From Chitinophaga pinensis (GTDB lineage Bacteria > Bacteroidota > Bacteroidia > Flavobacteriales_D > Crocinitomicaceae), in the NCBI GenBank assembly GCA_943324745.2, contig CALPMT020000010.1, forward strand, positions 43,807 to 107,806: 64,000 bases of DNA, read 5' to 3'. Below the pieces are notes generated by a model that saw only the letters and a list, made by a program, of their open reading frames with translations, was not told the DNA's origin and searched no databases. Positions within the stretch are counted from its first letter, which is position 1. Every line of letters starts with the position of its first letter. The position numbers were made by a program, and so were the translations under genes. This document shows positions 7,089 to 17,137 of this stretch, one piece after another.

Positions 7089-9695
7089 TTAGTGTGTAAT
7101 TACAACTTTGTTGTTCACAATTTGTCTTGAATCGTCAACTATATAATATACACCATTCGTAAGATTAGTTACATTCAATTTTTGAATCTCATCCGTTAAC
7201 ACTGTGAATCGATAAACTTCAGCTCCTACCATATCTAAAAGTTTATATGTTCCGATAGGTAAACCAGCGACATTAAAGACACCATTGTTTGGATTTGGAT
7301 AAATTCTAAATTCTGATTGTTTAGCAACTTCTAGACCAGCAATTTTCACTGCTACGCATGCAGAAGTATCAACACATCCATTCAACGTAATTTTAACTGC
7401 ATAATTTCCTTTTTTTGCAGGTTTAAATACTTGAGCTGTTGAATTAGCGATTTCTACTTTATTAGCATCACAATTTAACCATTGGTAAACAGCATCCACT
7501 TGACTTGCAGTTAATGAAGATGCATTAGTATCTAAAACTAGGTCTTTTTTAGGTAGCTCTTTAATTGCAAGTAACAATGTAGCTGTTGAGTCCTTTAATT
7601 TACCTGTAGTGTCTTTTATGACAAAATCATAAGCGCCACTTTTCGTGTATTTTGTTCCATTCCAAACAAAACTTCCACAAGCAGTAGTATCTGTAGTAGA
7701 TTTACCAGGAGCTAAAATAGTTAAAATCAATGTAGCAGTTGAATCACATCCTTTTACAGCTTTTGTTGAATAAGTATAGATTCCACTTTTTGTGTACTTA
7801 GTACCATTCCAGTTATAAACGCTATCTTTTGCCGTAAAGCGTATTGTTGAAGTAATCGGCTTATTTATTATTGTAAGCACTAAATATGCAGTTGAATCTC
7901 CACCTTTTTTAGTCTTCGTATCATAAACATAAGTTCCACTTTCTTTGTAATTCTTTCCATTCCAATCATAATTACAATTAGATGAAACAGTTGTTCTAGA
8001 AACACCAGGTGTAGAAACTTTTAGCGTCAACCCTGGAGTGTAAGAATAAGATTGATACATGTATGGCATGTATAGACCAGCTATAAAAGATTGTACTACC
8101 CCCACTTTTGGACTATCTTTTCCAATCGTAATACTTGAACCAAACGGATCAAATCCAAATTGAACTAAAGAGTCTTTAGAATTCACACACACCAAATAAC
8201 GTTTGTCATTTTCAAAATTCTGAGCATAATCAAATTTGGCATAGAAAAAAGAAGTAGATAAGTCATCTGTGATGATAAATTCTTGTTTATCAATCATCTT
8301 ATTTAAAGTTTTAAACTTAAAGGCAGTGTCATTCAAATCTTTAAACTTATCTGCCCACTCAAATACATCAATCGTAAGAAATTGATTTTTTAAAGAATTA
8401 CCAAGTTTATTAGCCACAGAAAATTGAATCCCTTCTGCTTTTATTCTACTTCCAAATTTCTCTTCAAACACAATACATACTGATTGTTGGTAATTTTTCT
8501 CTTTAAAAGTACTGCTTGGAACTAAGTAATTGTACCCAGATCTTGGCATATCCTTAAATACTTTTCCTGTAGTTTTAAATGTATAAGTAGACAATGGAGC
8601 TATACTATAAATTGAATCCCTCACATGAAAAGAATATGACCAGCTATTATCACCCAAATATTCATCGTTTATATCTTTCAGTTCAGCGTCCTTTTTAGTA
8701 GCAATCCCTGTTGTATCAACTAGACTTACAGAATAAGTTACAAAATAATCGCCTTTTGGTAAATCATAATCTGGCGTAAAATGTTTTGCAAATTTAATTG
8801 GGCGCGGTTTCTTATTTCCACCTGTTAAAGAATCCTTTAAAAATTGCTTCACCACAGAATCTCTCCAAACGATAGAATCTCTAAAAATCACTTGTTTGAT
8901 GATCGTATCTTTGGAATTCTTTGTAACTACTTGATTGTACTCAATTTTCACACGTGCTCTCAACGCTTTCTGATAATTATAACCAATATTGAATGCATAC
9001 AAAGCAAATGATTCATCTACCTCTCCTTTTCTAGAAAGTGCTGTCACCTTTGTTCTAACTTTAGGTGCTGAAACACTTCTATTATTTATACTGATATCAT
9101 TGTCAAATACTGGTCGAACACCAATATACGCTTCGATTGCCTCTGTTTTAAGTGCTTTTTTAATTTTAACCCCATCTTTTAAACTAATCATTATAACAGG
9201 GATTTTAACACCTAAACCAGTAGAAGTAGCAGCAGTCTCAGTTGCACCAGCTAAACCTTGCATTCCAATCACTTGATTTGAATCAATTCCAATTATTTTG
9301 TTTGCATTATCATAAACAAACCCATTATTTATGACAACTACAGCAATAGCACCTGCACTTTGAGCATTTAAAGCTTTCGTTGCAAATGCACCTCCCAAAG
9401 TTCCAGAAGCACCTCTGTGTACAAGTAATATCTTCCCAGTATAACTACCTTTTAGAGGTGTCATAGCCAAAGAATCTTCACTTGTTACTACAGCTAAAAA
9501 GCCTGAAACTTTAGCTTTATCAACATTTCCATTACCCCAAGCTCCAACAGGAGTTACAAGTGAATCACCTCTCCCGAAGGTATACACACCTTTTAAACTC
9601 AAAGGAGATTTAATTTGAAACACTCCCGGAGGAACCGTCTGAGCGTTTAAAGTTAGTCCAACGACCAACATTGTTAAAAGTAAAATAATCTTCAT
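7089..9695 (-). CDS. Secreted T9SS cargo protein with PA domain and three WNG repeats
   Basis: The product is 868 residues. A signal peptide (about residues 1-18, ending LNA) is followed by a protease-associated (PA) domain at about 55-185, recognisable from GKILLVHRG, AGAIAVVVIN and KIPVIMISLKDG. The middle (190-560) is unrecognised. At about 570-715 come three repeats of about 45 residues with the pattern WNG-x2-Y-x2-SG-x-Y and a closing DSTA-x-L-x-L, then a short Ig-like stretch and a type A sorting domain (IYPNPNNGVFNV, final 75 residues). It is therefore exported through Sec and then T9SS to the cell surface. No protease catalytic site is seen beside the PA domain, so an adhesive or binding role is more likely. 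Confidence 0.85.
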   Translation of the reverse strand: MKIILLLTMLVVGLTLNAQTVPPGVFQIKSPLSLKGVYTFGRGDSLVTPVGAWGNGNVDKAKVSGFLAVVTSEDSLAMTPLKGSYTGKILLVHRGASGTLGGAFATKALNAQSAGAIAVVVINNGFVYDNANKIIGIDSNQVIGMQGLAGATETAATSTGLGVKIPVIMISLKDGVKIKKALKTEAIEAYIGVRPVFDNDISINNRSVSAPKVRTKVTALSRKGEVDESFALYAFNIGYNYQKALRARVKIEYNQVVTKNSKDTIIKQVIFRDSIVWRDSVVKQFLKDSLTGGNKKPRPIKFAKHFTPDYDLPKGDYFVTYSVSLVDTTGIATKKDAELKDINDEYLGDNSWSYSFHVRDSIYSIAPLSTYTFKTTGKVFKDMPRSGYNYLVPSSTFKEKNYQQSVCIVFEEKFGSRIKAEGIQFSVANKLGNSLKNQFLTIDVFEWADKFKDLNDTAFKFKTLNKMIDKQEFIITDDLSTSFFYAKFDYAQNFENDKRYLVCVNSKDSLVQFGFDPFGSSITIGKDSPKVGVVQSFIAGLYMPYMYQSYSYTPGLTLKVSTPGVSRTTVSSNCNYDWNGKNYKESGTYVYDTKTKKGGDSTAYLVLTIINKPITSTIRFTAKDSVYNWNGTKYTKSGIYTYSTKAVKGCDSTATLILTILAPGKSTTDTTACGSFVWNGTKYTKSGAYDFVIKDTTGKLKDSTATLLLAIKELPKKDLVLDTNASSLTASQVDAVYQWLNCDANKVEIANSTAQVFKPAKKGNYAVKITLNGCVDTSACVAVKIAGLEVAKQSEFRIYPNPNNGVFNVAGLPIGTYKLLDMVGAEVYRFTVLTDEIQKLNVTNLTNGVYYIVDDSRQIVNNKVVITH

Positions 9696-9719
9696 AAGTT
9701 AAATTTTTAAATGAACACT

Positions 9720-9727
9720 CAAAAATA
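9720..9727 (-). promoter_or_regulatory. Candidate -7 box of the T9SS cargo gene
   Basis: Minus strand TATTTTTG matches TAnnTTTG, 25 bp before the ATG. A TTG at the standard distance is not present. Confidence 0.4.
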
Positions 9728-9900
9728 GGAATAAATGTTAAGAAATCATAAATTAAGACACAAAGTAATTAACACAAACATAAATGTATAAATTAACAAT
9801 GGAAAATGTTTAACGCTCTTCATCCAAAACACGTATCTACCCACAACTATTAATTAGACGTTTAAAACCATACATAGTTGCCTAAAAGTATAAAAACAAA

Positions 9901-9920
9901 AAAGGGACCCGAAAGCCCCT
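9901..9920 (-). terminator. metK terminator
   Basis: AGGGAC (9903-9908) and GCCCCT (9915-9920) pair fully only in the minus-strand RNA, where the odd position becomes G-U. The A-run before it gives the T-run on that strand. The sequence AAAGGGACCCGAAAG is shared with the hairpin at 1401-1426. Confidence 0.75.
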
Positions 9921-9954
9921 TAACAATTAATTAACAATTGAATTTGAAAAAATA

Positions 9955-11214
9955 TTACTTCAAATCAAATGCAGCTTTTACTTGGTCTACAAAATCTAAT
10001 TTCTCCCAAGTAAATAACTCAACTTCTTTTTCAATTACATCTCCTGTAGGACCAACAAAACGCTTTGTTACCACCTCATTTTTTCTACCCATGTGACCAT
10101 AAGCAGCAGTCTCGCTATAAATTGGATTACGCAATTTCAAACGTTGCTCAATAAAATAAGGACGTAAATCAAAAATACGCGCAGCGATTTTAGCAATCTC
10201 TCCATCTGTTTTATCTACCTTACTAGTTCCGTATGTATTCACATATAAACCACATGGTTCTGCCACACCAATTGCATAGGAAACCTGAACTAATACCTCA
10301 TCACACAATCCTGCAGCTACTAAATTTTTAGCAATATGACGTGTCGCGTAAGCCGCAGAACGATCTACCTTACTTGGATCTTTACCCGAGAATGCACCAC
10401 CTCCATGAGCACCTTTACCACCGTATGTATCAACAATAATCTTACGACCTGTCAACCCAGTATCACCATGAGGTCCTCCAATCACAAACTTACCCGTCGG
10501 GTTTATGTGATAGGTGATTTTATCCGTAAACAACCCTTGTAAATTACCTGTTAATTTAGCTTTTACACGAGGAATTACGATATTAATAATGTCTTCTTTA
10601 ATTTTTGCTAACATCGTTGGCTCATCAGCAAAATCATCATGTTGTGTAGAAACAACTATAGAATCAATACGTTGAGGAACATTATCATCCGAATATTCAA
10701 TCGTCACTTGAGATTTAGCGTCTGGTCGTAAATAACCAATCAAATTTGGCTCATTGTTACGAATATATGAGAGCTCCTGTAAAATTTTATGCGCTAAATC
10801 CAATGCTAACGGCATATAATTCTCAGTTTCTTTAGTCGCATAACCAAACATCATCCCTTGATCACCAGCACCTTGTTCTTCTGGATTCGAACGGTCAACC
10901 CCTTGATTAATATCATCTGATTGATCATGTATCGCAGAAAGAATACCACAAGAATTAGCTTCAAACATGTATTCAGATTTCGTATATCCAATTTTCGCAA
11001 TTACCTCACGCGCAATCTTCTGAACGTCTAAATATGTTTTTGTTTTAACTTCTCCAGCTAAAACTACTTGACCCGTAGTAACTAAGGTCTCACATGCAAC
11101 TTTTGACGATGGGTCGAAAGCCATGAAATTGTCAATTAATGCATCCGAAATTTGATCAGCGATTTTATCTGGATGCCCCTCAGATACTGACTCCGATGTA
11201 AACAAATAAGACAT
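9955..11214 (-). CDS. metK: S-adenosylmethionine synthetase
   Basis: Makes S-adenosylmethionine from methionine and ATP in the cytoplasm. The product is 419 residues. Family signatures are [13 protein letters not shown] at the N-terminus (ATP-binding His), [12 protein letters not shown] (about residue 117) and the glycine-rich [19 protein letters not shown] (about 275), which carries the phosphate-binding lysines. It is somewhat longer than the E. coli enzyme, with an internal insertion typical of Bacteroidota members. It is divergent from the nfu gene over a 202-bp gap and has its own terminator, so it is probably monocistronic. I see no SAM riboswitch in the leader. Confidence 0.97.
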   Translation of the reverse strand: MSYLFTSESVSEGHPDKIADQISDALIDNFMAFDPSSKVACETLVTTGQVVLAGEVKTKTYLDVQKIAREVIAKIGYTKSEYMFEANSCGILSAIHDQSDDINQGVDRSNPEEQGAGDQGMMFGYATKETENYMPLALDLAHKILQELSYIRNNEPNLIGYLRPDAKSQVTIEYSDDNVPQRIDSIVVSTQHDDFADEPTMLAKIKEDIINIVIPRVKAKLTGNLQGLFTDKITYHINPTGKFVIGGPHGDTGLTGRKIIVDTYGGKGAHGGGAFSGKDPSKVDRSAAYATRHIAKNLVAAGLCDEVLVQVSYAIGVAEPCGLYVNTYGTSKVDKTDGEIAKIAARIFDLRPYFIEQRLKLRNPIYSETAAYGHMGRKNEVVTKRFVGPTGDVIEKEVELFTWEKLDFVDQVKAAFDLK

Positions 11215-11387
11215 ATATGTATTGTTTTAAAATTAAATTCGACACGAAAGTAATAAAAAAGCTTCAAAAAATGCTCATCTCAATACATTATACGATAAAT
11301 AATTATTAACATCTCCTATAGAATATATAGATTTATTTTCGCTATCATTAAAACCTATATTTGATCATTTCTTTTGAGTATAAGTCG

Positions 11388-11395
11388 TATTTTTG
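11388..11395 (+). promoter_or_regulatory. Candidate -7 box of the nfu gene
   Basis: TATTTTTG matches TAnnTTTG and lies 22 bp before the ATG at 11417. The nearest upstream TTG is 24 bp away, longer than ideal. Confidence 0.5.
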
Positions 11396-11416
11396 CTCTA
11401 AAAATAAACTGTAAAT

Positions 11417-12016
11417 ATGCAAGTCCCTGTGAACATATACTCGGAAATGACTCCGAATCCTTCTACAATGAAATTTGTAGCCAATAAATACTTACTACTT
11501 TCCGGTGAATCTGTTGAATTTACTTCTGGAGCAGATGCAAAAGGGTTTTCTCCAATTGCTGAAGAATTATTTAAATTCCCATTCGTTCGTGGCGTTTTTA
11601 TCGCAAGTAACTTTGTAACAATCACCAAAAGTGACAACATTCCTTGGGATTTTATTACGATGGAAATTCGTGAATTCATTAAAAACTGGATAGCAGAAGC
11701 AAAAGACATTCTAATTCAAATGCCAGCTCCTAAAGCAACACCAGAAGCAACTGATGATACTCCAAAAAAAGTATACGCTCCATCCGAATACGATGATGCG
11801 ATTCGAAATTTATTGGATGAATACGTAAAACCTGCTGTCGAAACAGATGGTGGTGCCATCGAATTTAGAGGTTATGATCAAGGCGTTGTTACAGTTCTTC
11901 TCAAAGGTTCATGTGCAGGATGTCCATCCTCTACTGCAACACTTAAAGGTGGGATAGAAAATCTACTTAAGCAACATTTACCAGAAGTTACAGAAGTAAT
12001 CGCTGAAAATGTATAG
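11417..12016 (+). CDS. Nfu-type iron-sulfur cluster scaffold protein
   Basis: Holds and delivers Fe-S clusters to client enzymes. The product is 199 residues with the two-domain plan of mitochondrial Nfu1: an N-terminal Nfu_N domain (about 1-90, containing TPNPSTMKFV) and a C-terminal NifU-like domain (about 120-199) with GSCAGCPSS, whose CxxC pair binds the cluster. A 30-residue Ala/Pro/Thr linker joins them. It is not located with other suf or isc genes in this window. It begins with its own promoter and is followed by a spacer of AGAC-type words and then a glycosyltransferase gene. Confidence 0.93.
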   Translation: MQVPVNIYSEMTPNPSTMKFVANKYLLLSGESVEFTSGADAKGFSPIAEELFKFPFVRGVFIASNFVTITKSDNIPWDFITMEIREFIKNWIAEAKDILIQMPAPKATPEATDDTPKKVYAPSEYDDAIRNLLDEYVKPAVETDGGAIEFRGYDQGVVTVLLKGSCAGCPSSTATLKGGIENLLKQHLPEVTEVIAENV

Positions 12017-12094
12017 ATATAAAAGAAGAAGAGACAAAAGATAAAAGACATTTCATCTATTTATCCCACAGTTTACCTCCTTCAATCTTTGAAA

Positions 12095-13384
12095 ATGGAA
12101 CAAAAAAAAGTCTTAATACTTTCTTATTACTGGCCACCAAGCGGTGGTTCAGGTGTCCAACGCTGGATGTATTTCGCGAAGTATCTGAAAGAGTTTGGAG
12201 TGATTCCGACAGTGATTACTGTAGATGAAAAATATGCTTCATACCCTAGTAAAGATGAATCATTTATTGAATTAATTAAGGACATCGAGGTTTACAAAAC
12301 GAAAACATTAGAACCTCTAAGGTTTTATTCGTTTTTGAAAAGTGGGAAATCTAACAAAGTCGTTCCGCAAGGAAATGTGGGCGGGAAGAAAAAAGGAATA
12401 CTAGACAAAATTGCAACCTATGTCCGTGCAAATTTCTTTATGCCTGATGCTCGTGTTGGATGGAATAAATATGCATACTCAAAAGCAAAAGAACTTATCC
12501 AAAAAGAACATTTTGACCTAATAATCACCACTGGACCTCCTCACTCAACCCATTTAGTAGGACAACAACTTAAAAAAAACTTGGGAATAAAGTGGATGGT
12601 TGATTTTAGAGACCCATGGACAGAAGTATATTACAACAACCTTTTTAAACGAACTAAAAAAAATGAAGCTAAAGATATTGCCATGGAATTGGCAGTATTA
12701 AACGAAGCTGACAAAGTACTCACTGTTGGACCTTCGATGCATAAATTATTAGCCGATAAAGTTCCATCTCAACCAACAAAATTTTATTTTATTTACAATG
12801 GATTTGATTCAGAAAAATTTAATAAATTAGAGAAATCAATCAATGAAGTTTTCACAATAAGATATGTTGGAACATTAACAGAAAATTACCCATACAAATC
12901 TCTCATTAAAGCTCTTAACCAGGTAACGATAGCGAATGCCTCACTAAAATTAGAGCTAATTGGAAACATTGAATCATCAGTGCTTGAATATTTCAAAAAC
13001 CACTGCATGATAAACACCCAAAACATTCCTTCGGTTTCTCATAATGAAGCAATACAACACATGAAAAATGCTGATCTGTTGTTATTACTTCTTCCGTTCA
13101 TGGAAAATGCGCAAATCATGCTTACCGGAAAACTATTTGAGTACCTTGCTACCGATAATCCTATTCTATGCATTGGAGATAAAATTGCAGACGCAACACA
13201 CATCGTGGATGGATTAGGAAATTCAAAGTCTTTTGAAGATACTGAAATTAACCAAATCACTCAATTCATAGAAAATAATTATCACAATAAAGTAACTAAT
13301 CACATATCTAAATTAGAAACATTGAAATTTAGTCGCTATGAAACTGCCAAAACGTTGAGTGAGTTGATAAAAAACATGCACTAA
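12095..13384 (+). CDS. Glycosyltransferase, GT4-like (GT-B fold)
   Basis: The product is 429 residues. The N-terminal Rossmann half opens with YYWPPSGGSGVQRW, a signature of GT4-type glycosyltransferases that act on cell-surface glycans. The acceptor half holds LIITTGPPHSTH and MVDFRDPW; the donor half begins near residue 255 with RYVGTLTENYP and contains LTGKLFEYLATDNPI, where the family's sugar-nucleotide glutamate (E in FEY) sits. I start at the ATG at 12095 and not the TTG at 12089. Eight bases separate it from the next gene. Donor and acceptor cannot be told from sequence. Confidence 0.85.
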   Translation: MEQKKVLILSYYWPPSGGSGVQRWMYFAKYLKEFGVIPTVITVDEKYASYPSKDESFIELIKDIEVYKTKTLEPLRFYSFLKSGKSNKVVPQGNVGGKKKGILDKIATYVRANFFMPDARVGWNKYAYSKAKELIQKEHFDLIITTGPPHSTHLVGQQLKKNLGIKWMVDFRDPWTEVYYNNLFKRTKKNEAKDIAMELAVLNEADKVLTVGPSMHKLLADKVPSQPTKFYFIYNGFDSEKFNKLEKSINEVFTIRYVGTLTENYPYKSLIKALNQVTIANASLKLELIGNIESSVLEYFKNHCMINTQNIPSVSHNEAIQHMKNADLLLLLLPFMENAQIMLTGKLFEYLATDNPILCIGDKIADATHIVDGLGNSKSFEDTEINQITQFIENNYHNKVTNHISKLETLKFSRYETAKTLSELIKNMH

Positions 13385-13391
13385 ATCTTTC

Positions 13392-15002
13392 ATGAAAAAT
13401 TTAACCTTAATTCTTGCATTACTAGTTAATACTTTATTGTTTTCTCAGTCGATTCTGACAAAACAAGACACACTTCGTGGGACTATAACTCCAGAACGCG
13501 CTTGGTGGGATGTGAAACACTATGAAATAGAAATAGAACCTATTATCTCCAAACAAAAAATTACAGGAAAAAACACCATCGAATTCTATACGCTTCGTCA
13601 TGGTCAAAAAATGCAGATCGATTTGCAATCCCCTATGGAAATTGACTCGATTACATTTGCTGAGGAAAGTACAACCTTTAACCGACTTGGGAATGTGTAT
13701 TACATCAACTTTGAAAACGAACTCTTTTCTGATAAACGCTATAAAATTACCATTCATTTCTCAGGGAAGCCTCACAAAGCAATCAACGCACCTTGGGACG
13801 GAGGTTGGATTTGGTCAAAAGACACAAAAGGAAATCCATGGATCACGGTTGCTTGCCAAGGATTGGGAGCAAGCGTTTGGTATCCGTGCAAAGACCACCA
13901 AAGCGATGAACCAGAAAACGGTGCGAAAATTTCATTAAAGGTTCCTAATAATTTGGTAGGTGTGTCAAATGGACAATTTATCGGAAAAAAAGAAGTAGAA
14001 AAACATAAAACAATTTATTATTGGGAAGTAAAAAACCCAATTAATTCTTATAATATTGTTCCTTACATAGGTAATTACATCCATTGGTCTGATACCTACG
14101 CCGGCGAAAAAGGAAAACTATCACTCGATTATTGGATCTTAGAAGAAAATCTGGAAAAATCAAAAAAACAATTCCAACAGGTAAAACCAATGCTCTCATG
14201 TCTTGAAAAATGGCTTGGTCCTTATCCATTTTATGAGGATGGCTATAAATTAGTGGAAGCACCTCACCTGGGAATGGAACATCAAAGCGCTATTGCCTAC
14301 GGAAATAAATATAAAAATGGATATGATGGTTCGGATATTTCAAATAGTGGAACAGGAGATAAATGGGATTTCATTATTGTACACGAAAGCGGGCACGAAT
14401 GGTTTGGGAATAGCATCACCTCTAAAGACATCGCAGACATGTGGATACATGAAGCATTCACGAGTTATTCAGAAGTACTTTTTACAGAATGTTTATTTGG
14501 TAAAGATGCCGGTAATAAATATGTACAAGGAATTAGAAATAGAATAAAAAACGATACTCCAATCATCGGAAATTACAATGTAAATAAAGAAGGGAGTGGA
14601 GACATGTATTTTAAAGGCTCCAATTTGATTCACATCATCCGTCAATTAATCAACAATGACGAAAAATTTAAATCACTATTACGAAACATCAATAAGCAAT
14701 TTTACCATAAAACAATCACGACTCAGCAACTCGAAAAATACATCATCGACTTTACTGAACTTCCTTTAGAAAAATTATTTGATCAATACTTGAGAACGAT
14801 ACAAATTCCAGTATTCGAATACCGGATAAACAACGATGAGGTTGAATATAGATGGACGAACTGTGTCAAAGGTTTTCAATTGAAACTAAAACTAGATGAT
14901 GGTACTTGGCTTGATTGCAGCGATAATTGGAAAAAATCAACCAGTACACTCAATTTTAATCTTGATTCAAATTTTTATATAACTTCAAAAAAAGTGCAAT
15001 AA
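13392..15002 (+). CDS. Secreted M1-family zinc aminopeptidase
   Basis: The product is 536 residues with a signal peptide of about 18 residues ending in LLFSQS, so it acts in the periplasm or outside. The gluzincin zinc site is intact: HESGHEWFGN (about 329-338; two His and the catalytic Glu) followed by WIHEAFTSY with the third ligand Glu. The substrate-binding exopeptidase motif GxMEN appears as GMEHQSA. The N-terminal beta domain begins at RGTITPERAWWDVKHYEIEI. The helical C-terminal domain of longer M1 enzymes is reduced to about 120 residues, as in other Bacteroidota secreted forms. Probably in an operon with the glycosyltransferase just upstream. Confidence 0.9.
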   Translation: MKNLTLILALLVNTLLFSQSILTKQDTLRGTITPERAWWDVKHYEIEIEPIISKQKITGKNTIEFYTLRHGQKMQIDLQSPMEIDSITFAEESTTFNRLGNVYYINFENELFSDKRYKITIHFSGKPHKAINAPWDGGWIWSKDTKGNPWITVACQGLGASVWYPCKDHQSDEPENGAKISLKVPNNLVGVSNGQFIGKKEVEKHKTIYYWEVKNPINSYNIVPYIGNYIHWSDTYAGEKGKLSLDYWILEENLEKSKKQFQQVKPMLSCLEKWLGPYPFYEDGYKLVEAPHLGMEHQSAIAYGNKYKNGYDGSDISNSGTGDKWDFIIVHESGHEWFGNSITSKDIADMWIHEAFTSYSEVLFTECLFGKDAGNKYVQGIRNRIKNDTPIIGNYNVNKEGSGDMYFKGSNLIHIIRQLINNDEKFKSLLRNINKQFYHKTITTQQLEKYIIDFTELPLEKLFDQYLRTIQIPVFEYRINNDEVEYRWTNCVKGFQLKLKLDDGTWLDCSDNWKKSTSTLNFNLDSNFYITSKKVQ

Positions 15003-15065
15003 AAAATGAGCTCATAAAATCAAGTATACGAAATATTCCTATTTTTATATCCATATTTATTTTTT

Positions 15066-15779
15066 ATGTCAAACAGCATCGTAATTATCCCCACCTATAA
15101 CGAAATCGAGAATATCGAAAAGATGGTTCGTAAAGTATTGAGTTACGAGAAAAGCTTTCATATACTAATCATTGAAGATGGTTCTCCAGACGGAACAGCA
15201 ATTAAAGTAAAAGAATTACAACGTGAATTTCCTGAGCGATTATTTATGGAAGAACGATCTGGAAAACTTGGCTTAGGAACAGCCTACATTCATGGCTTCA
15301 AATGGTGTTTGGAACATGGATATACCTACATCTTTGAAATGGATTGTGACTTTTCTCATAATCCTGACGACTTGATACGTTTACTTGCCCCTTTAGAAGC
15401 TGGAACTCATACATTAAGTATCGGTTCTCGTTATACAAAAGGCGGAAAAACAGTAAACTGGCCACTTGGTAGAATTATGATGTCTTACTTCGCTTCTGTT
15501 TATGTTCGTATGGTATTATTCATTGGTATTAAAGACACTACCGCTGGATTTAAATGTTACCATAAAGATGTACTTCAAAAAGTGAAATTTGAAAACATTC
15601 CTTTTAAAGGATATGCGTTTCAAATTTGCATGAAGTATGCAGCCATACGTCATGGATTTAAATTAATAGAAGTACCTATTACGTTCATCGATCGTGAATT
15701 TGGAACATCCAAGATGAATGCAAGTATTTTCAAAGAAGCGCTTTATGGTGTTTGGAAAATGCGCGGAATGAAATTATAG
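15066..15779 (+). CDS. Polyprenol-phosphate mannosyltransferase-like GT2
   Basis: A 237-residue family 2 glycosyltransferase of the dolichol-phosphate mannose synthase type, moving a sugar from a nucleotide donor to polyprenyl phosphate at the inner face of the membrane. Motifs: VIIPTYNEIENIEKMV, EDGSPDGT, MDCDFSHNPDDL (DxD metal site, about residue 96), and FIDREFGTSKM (about 210), a signature of this subgroup. There is no C-terminal membrane domain, as in short Dpm1-type enzymes. It is followed by pyrC and DUF4296, a cluster I know from other Bacteroidota. Confidence 0.9.
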   Translation: MSNSIVIIPTYNEIENIEKMVRKVLSYEKSFHILIIEDGSPDGTAIKVKELQREFPERLFMEERSGKLGLGTAYIHGFKWCLEHGYTYIFEMDCDFSHNPDDLIRLLAPLEAGTHTLSIGSRYTKGGKTVNWPLGRIMMSYFASVYVRMVLFIGIKDTTAGFKCYHKDVLQKVKFENIPFKGYAFQICMKYAAIRHGFKLIEVPITFIDREFGTSKMNASIFKEALYGVWKMRGMKL

Positions 15780-15799
15780 TTTCTATTACAAATTCTACT

Positions 15800-17134
15800 A
15801 TGAAAAAATTACTAAAAGGAGCAACCATCGTTAACGAAGGAAAATCGTTTGTGGGAGATATTTTAATCAACAACCACCGCATCGAAAAAATTGAAAATTC
15901 AATTACTCCTACTGAAAATATGGAGCTAATCGACCTCTCTGGAAAAATCGTTATCCCTGGTTGTATTGATGATCAAGTTCATTTTAGAGAACCAGGATTA
16001 ACTCATAAAGGAACAATTCTATCTGAATCTCGTGCAGCAGTTGCTGGAGGTATCACTTCGTTTATGGAAATGCCAAATACGGTTCCTAATGCATTGACCC
16101 AAGAATTATTAGAAGATAAATACACAATTGCTCAACATCATTCACCTGCGAACTACTCGTTTTTCATGGGGGCTTCCAATGACAATTTGGATGAAGTATT
16201 GAGAACCAATGAAAAAAATGTATGTGGTGTAAAAATTTTCATGGGATCCTCCACAGGAAACATGTTGGTAGACAATGAAACAACCTTAAATAATTTGTTC
16301 TCTCAAGTACCCATGCTAATTGCCACACATTGTGAGGATGAAGCAACAGTTAGAAGAAATACAGAGATTTACAAAGAAAAATATGGAGAAAACATTCCAA
16401 TTACTGCACATTCGTTGATTCGTTCAGAAGAAGCATGTTTCCTTTCCTCTTCCATGGCTATTCAATTGGCTAAAAAACATAACACAAGATTGCACATCCT
16501 GCACATTTCTACAGCAAAAGAAGTTGGATTATTCGATAACATTACTCCTCTTGCGCAAAAAAGAATTACAGCAGAGGCTTGTGTTCACCACCTTTGGTTT
16601 TCAGATAAGGATTATGAAGCAAAAGGAAATTTCATCAAATGGAATCCTGCTGTGAAAACTGAACAAGATCGTGATGGAATCTGGAAAGGTGTATTAGATA
16701 ATCACATTGATATTATCGCTACCGATCACGCTCCTCACACCTTAGACGAAAAATCGAAACCATATAATCAAGCACCTTCAGGTGGACCATTAGTTCAACA
16801 TGCTCTACTTGCCATTTTAGAGAAAGTAAAACAAGGAGTTTTAACAATCGAAAAAGCGGTCGAAAAAATGGCACATGCACCCGCAGAATGTTTTCAATTG
16901 GCTGAGCGCGGATACATTCGTGAAGGATATTATGCCGACCTTGTTATTATTGATCCTAATCAATCATTAGAAGTTTCCAAATCAAACATTCTATACGCAT
17001 GTGGATGGTCACCTTTTGAAGGTACTATATTCTCCAACAAAATTGCAGGAACGTTTGTTAATGGAAACCTAGTGTGGGATGGTGAACAAATCTGTTCTGA
17101 TGAAAAAGGGATGCGCTTACTTTTCAATCGTTAA
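15800..17134 (+). CDS. pyrC: Dihydroorotase
   Basis: Third step of pyrimidine synthesis: carbamoyl-aspartate to dihydroorotate. The product is 444 residues. I start at the ATG at 15800 because MKKLLKGATIVNEG begins the amidohydrolase beta domain. Metal-site elements: IDDQVHFREPG (residue Gln at bases 15974-15976 where most amidohydrolases have the first His), the carboxylated lysine in GVKIFMGSS, His in ATHCEDE and LHILHIST, and Asp in IATDHAPHT. The His-to-Gln change is, from memory, shared by other Bacteroidota dihydroorotases. It lies 20 bp after the GT2 stop and 3 bp before the DUF4296 gene, so all three are co-transcribed. Confidence 0.93.
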   Translation: MKKLLKGATIVNEGKSFVGDILINNHRIEKIENSITPTENMELIDLSGKIVIPGCIDDQVHFREPGLTHKGTILSESRAAVAGGITSFMEMPNTVPNALTQELLEDKYTIAQHHSPANYSFFMGASNDNLDEVLRTNEKNVCGVKIFMGSSTGNMLVDNETTLNNLFSQVPMLIATHCEDEATVRRNTEIYKEKYGENIPITAHSLIRSEEACFLSSSMAIQLAKKHNTRLHILHISTAKEVGLFDNITPLAQKRITAEACVHHLWFSDKDYEAKGNFIKWNPAVKTEQDRDGIWKGVLDNHIDIIATDHAPHTLDEKSKPYNQAPSGGPLVQHALLAILEKVKQGVLTIEKAVEKMAHAPAECFQLAERGYIREGYYADLVIIDPNQSLEVSKSNILYACGWSPFEGTIFSNKIAGTFVNGNLVWDGEQICSDEKGMRLLFNR

Positions 17135-17137
17135 TCA

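Noticed and set aside
11245..11252. Possible metK -7 box (TACTTTCG on the minus strand)
   Set aside because: One mismatch to TAnnTTTG and no TTG at the right distance, so not listed as a feature.
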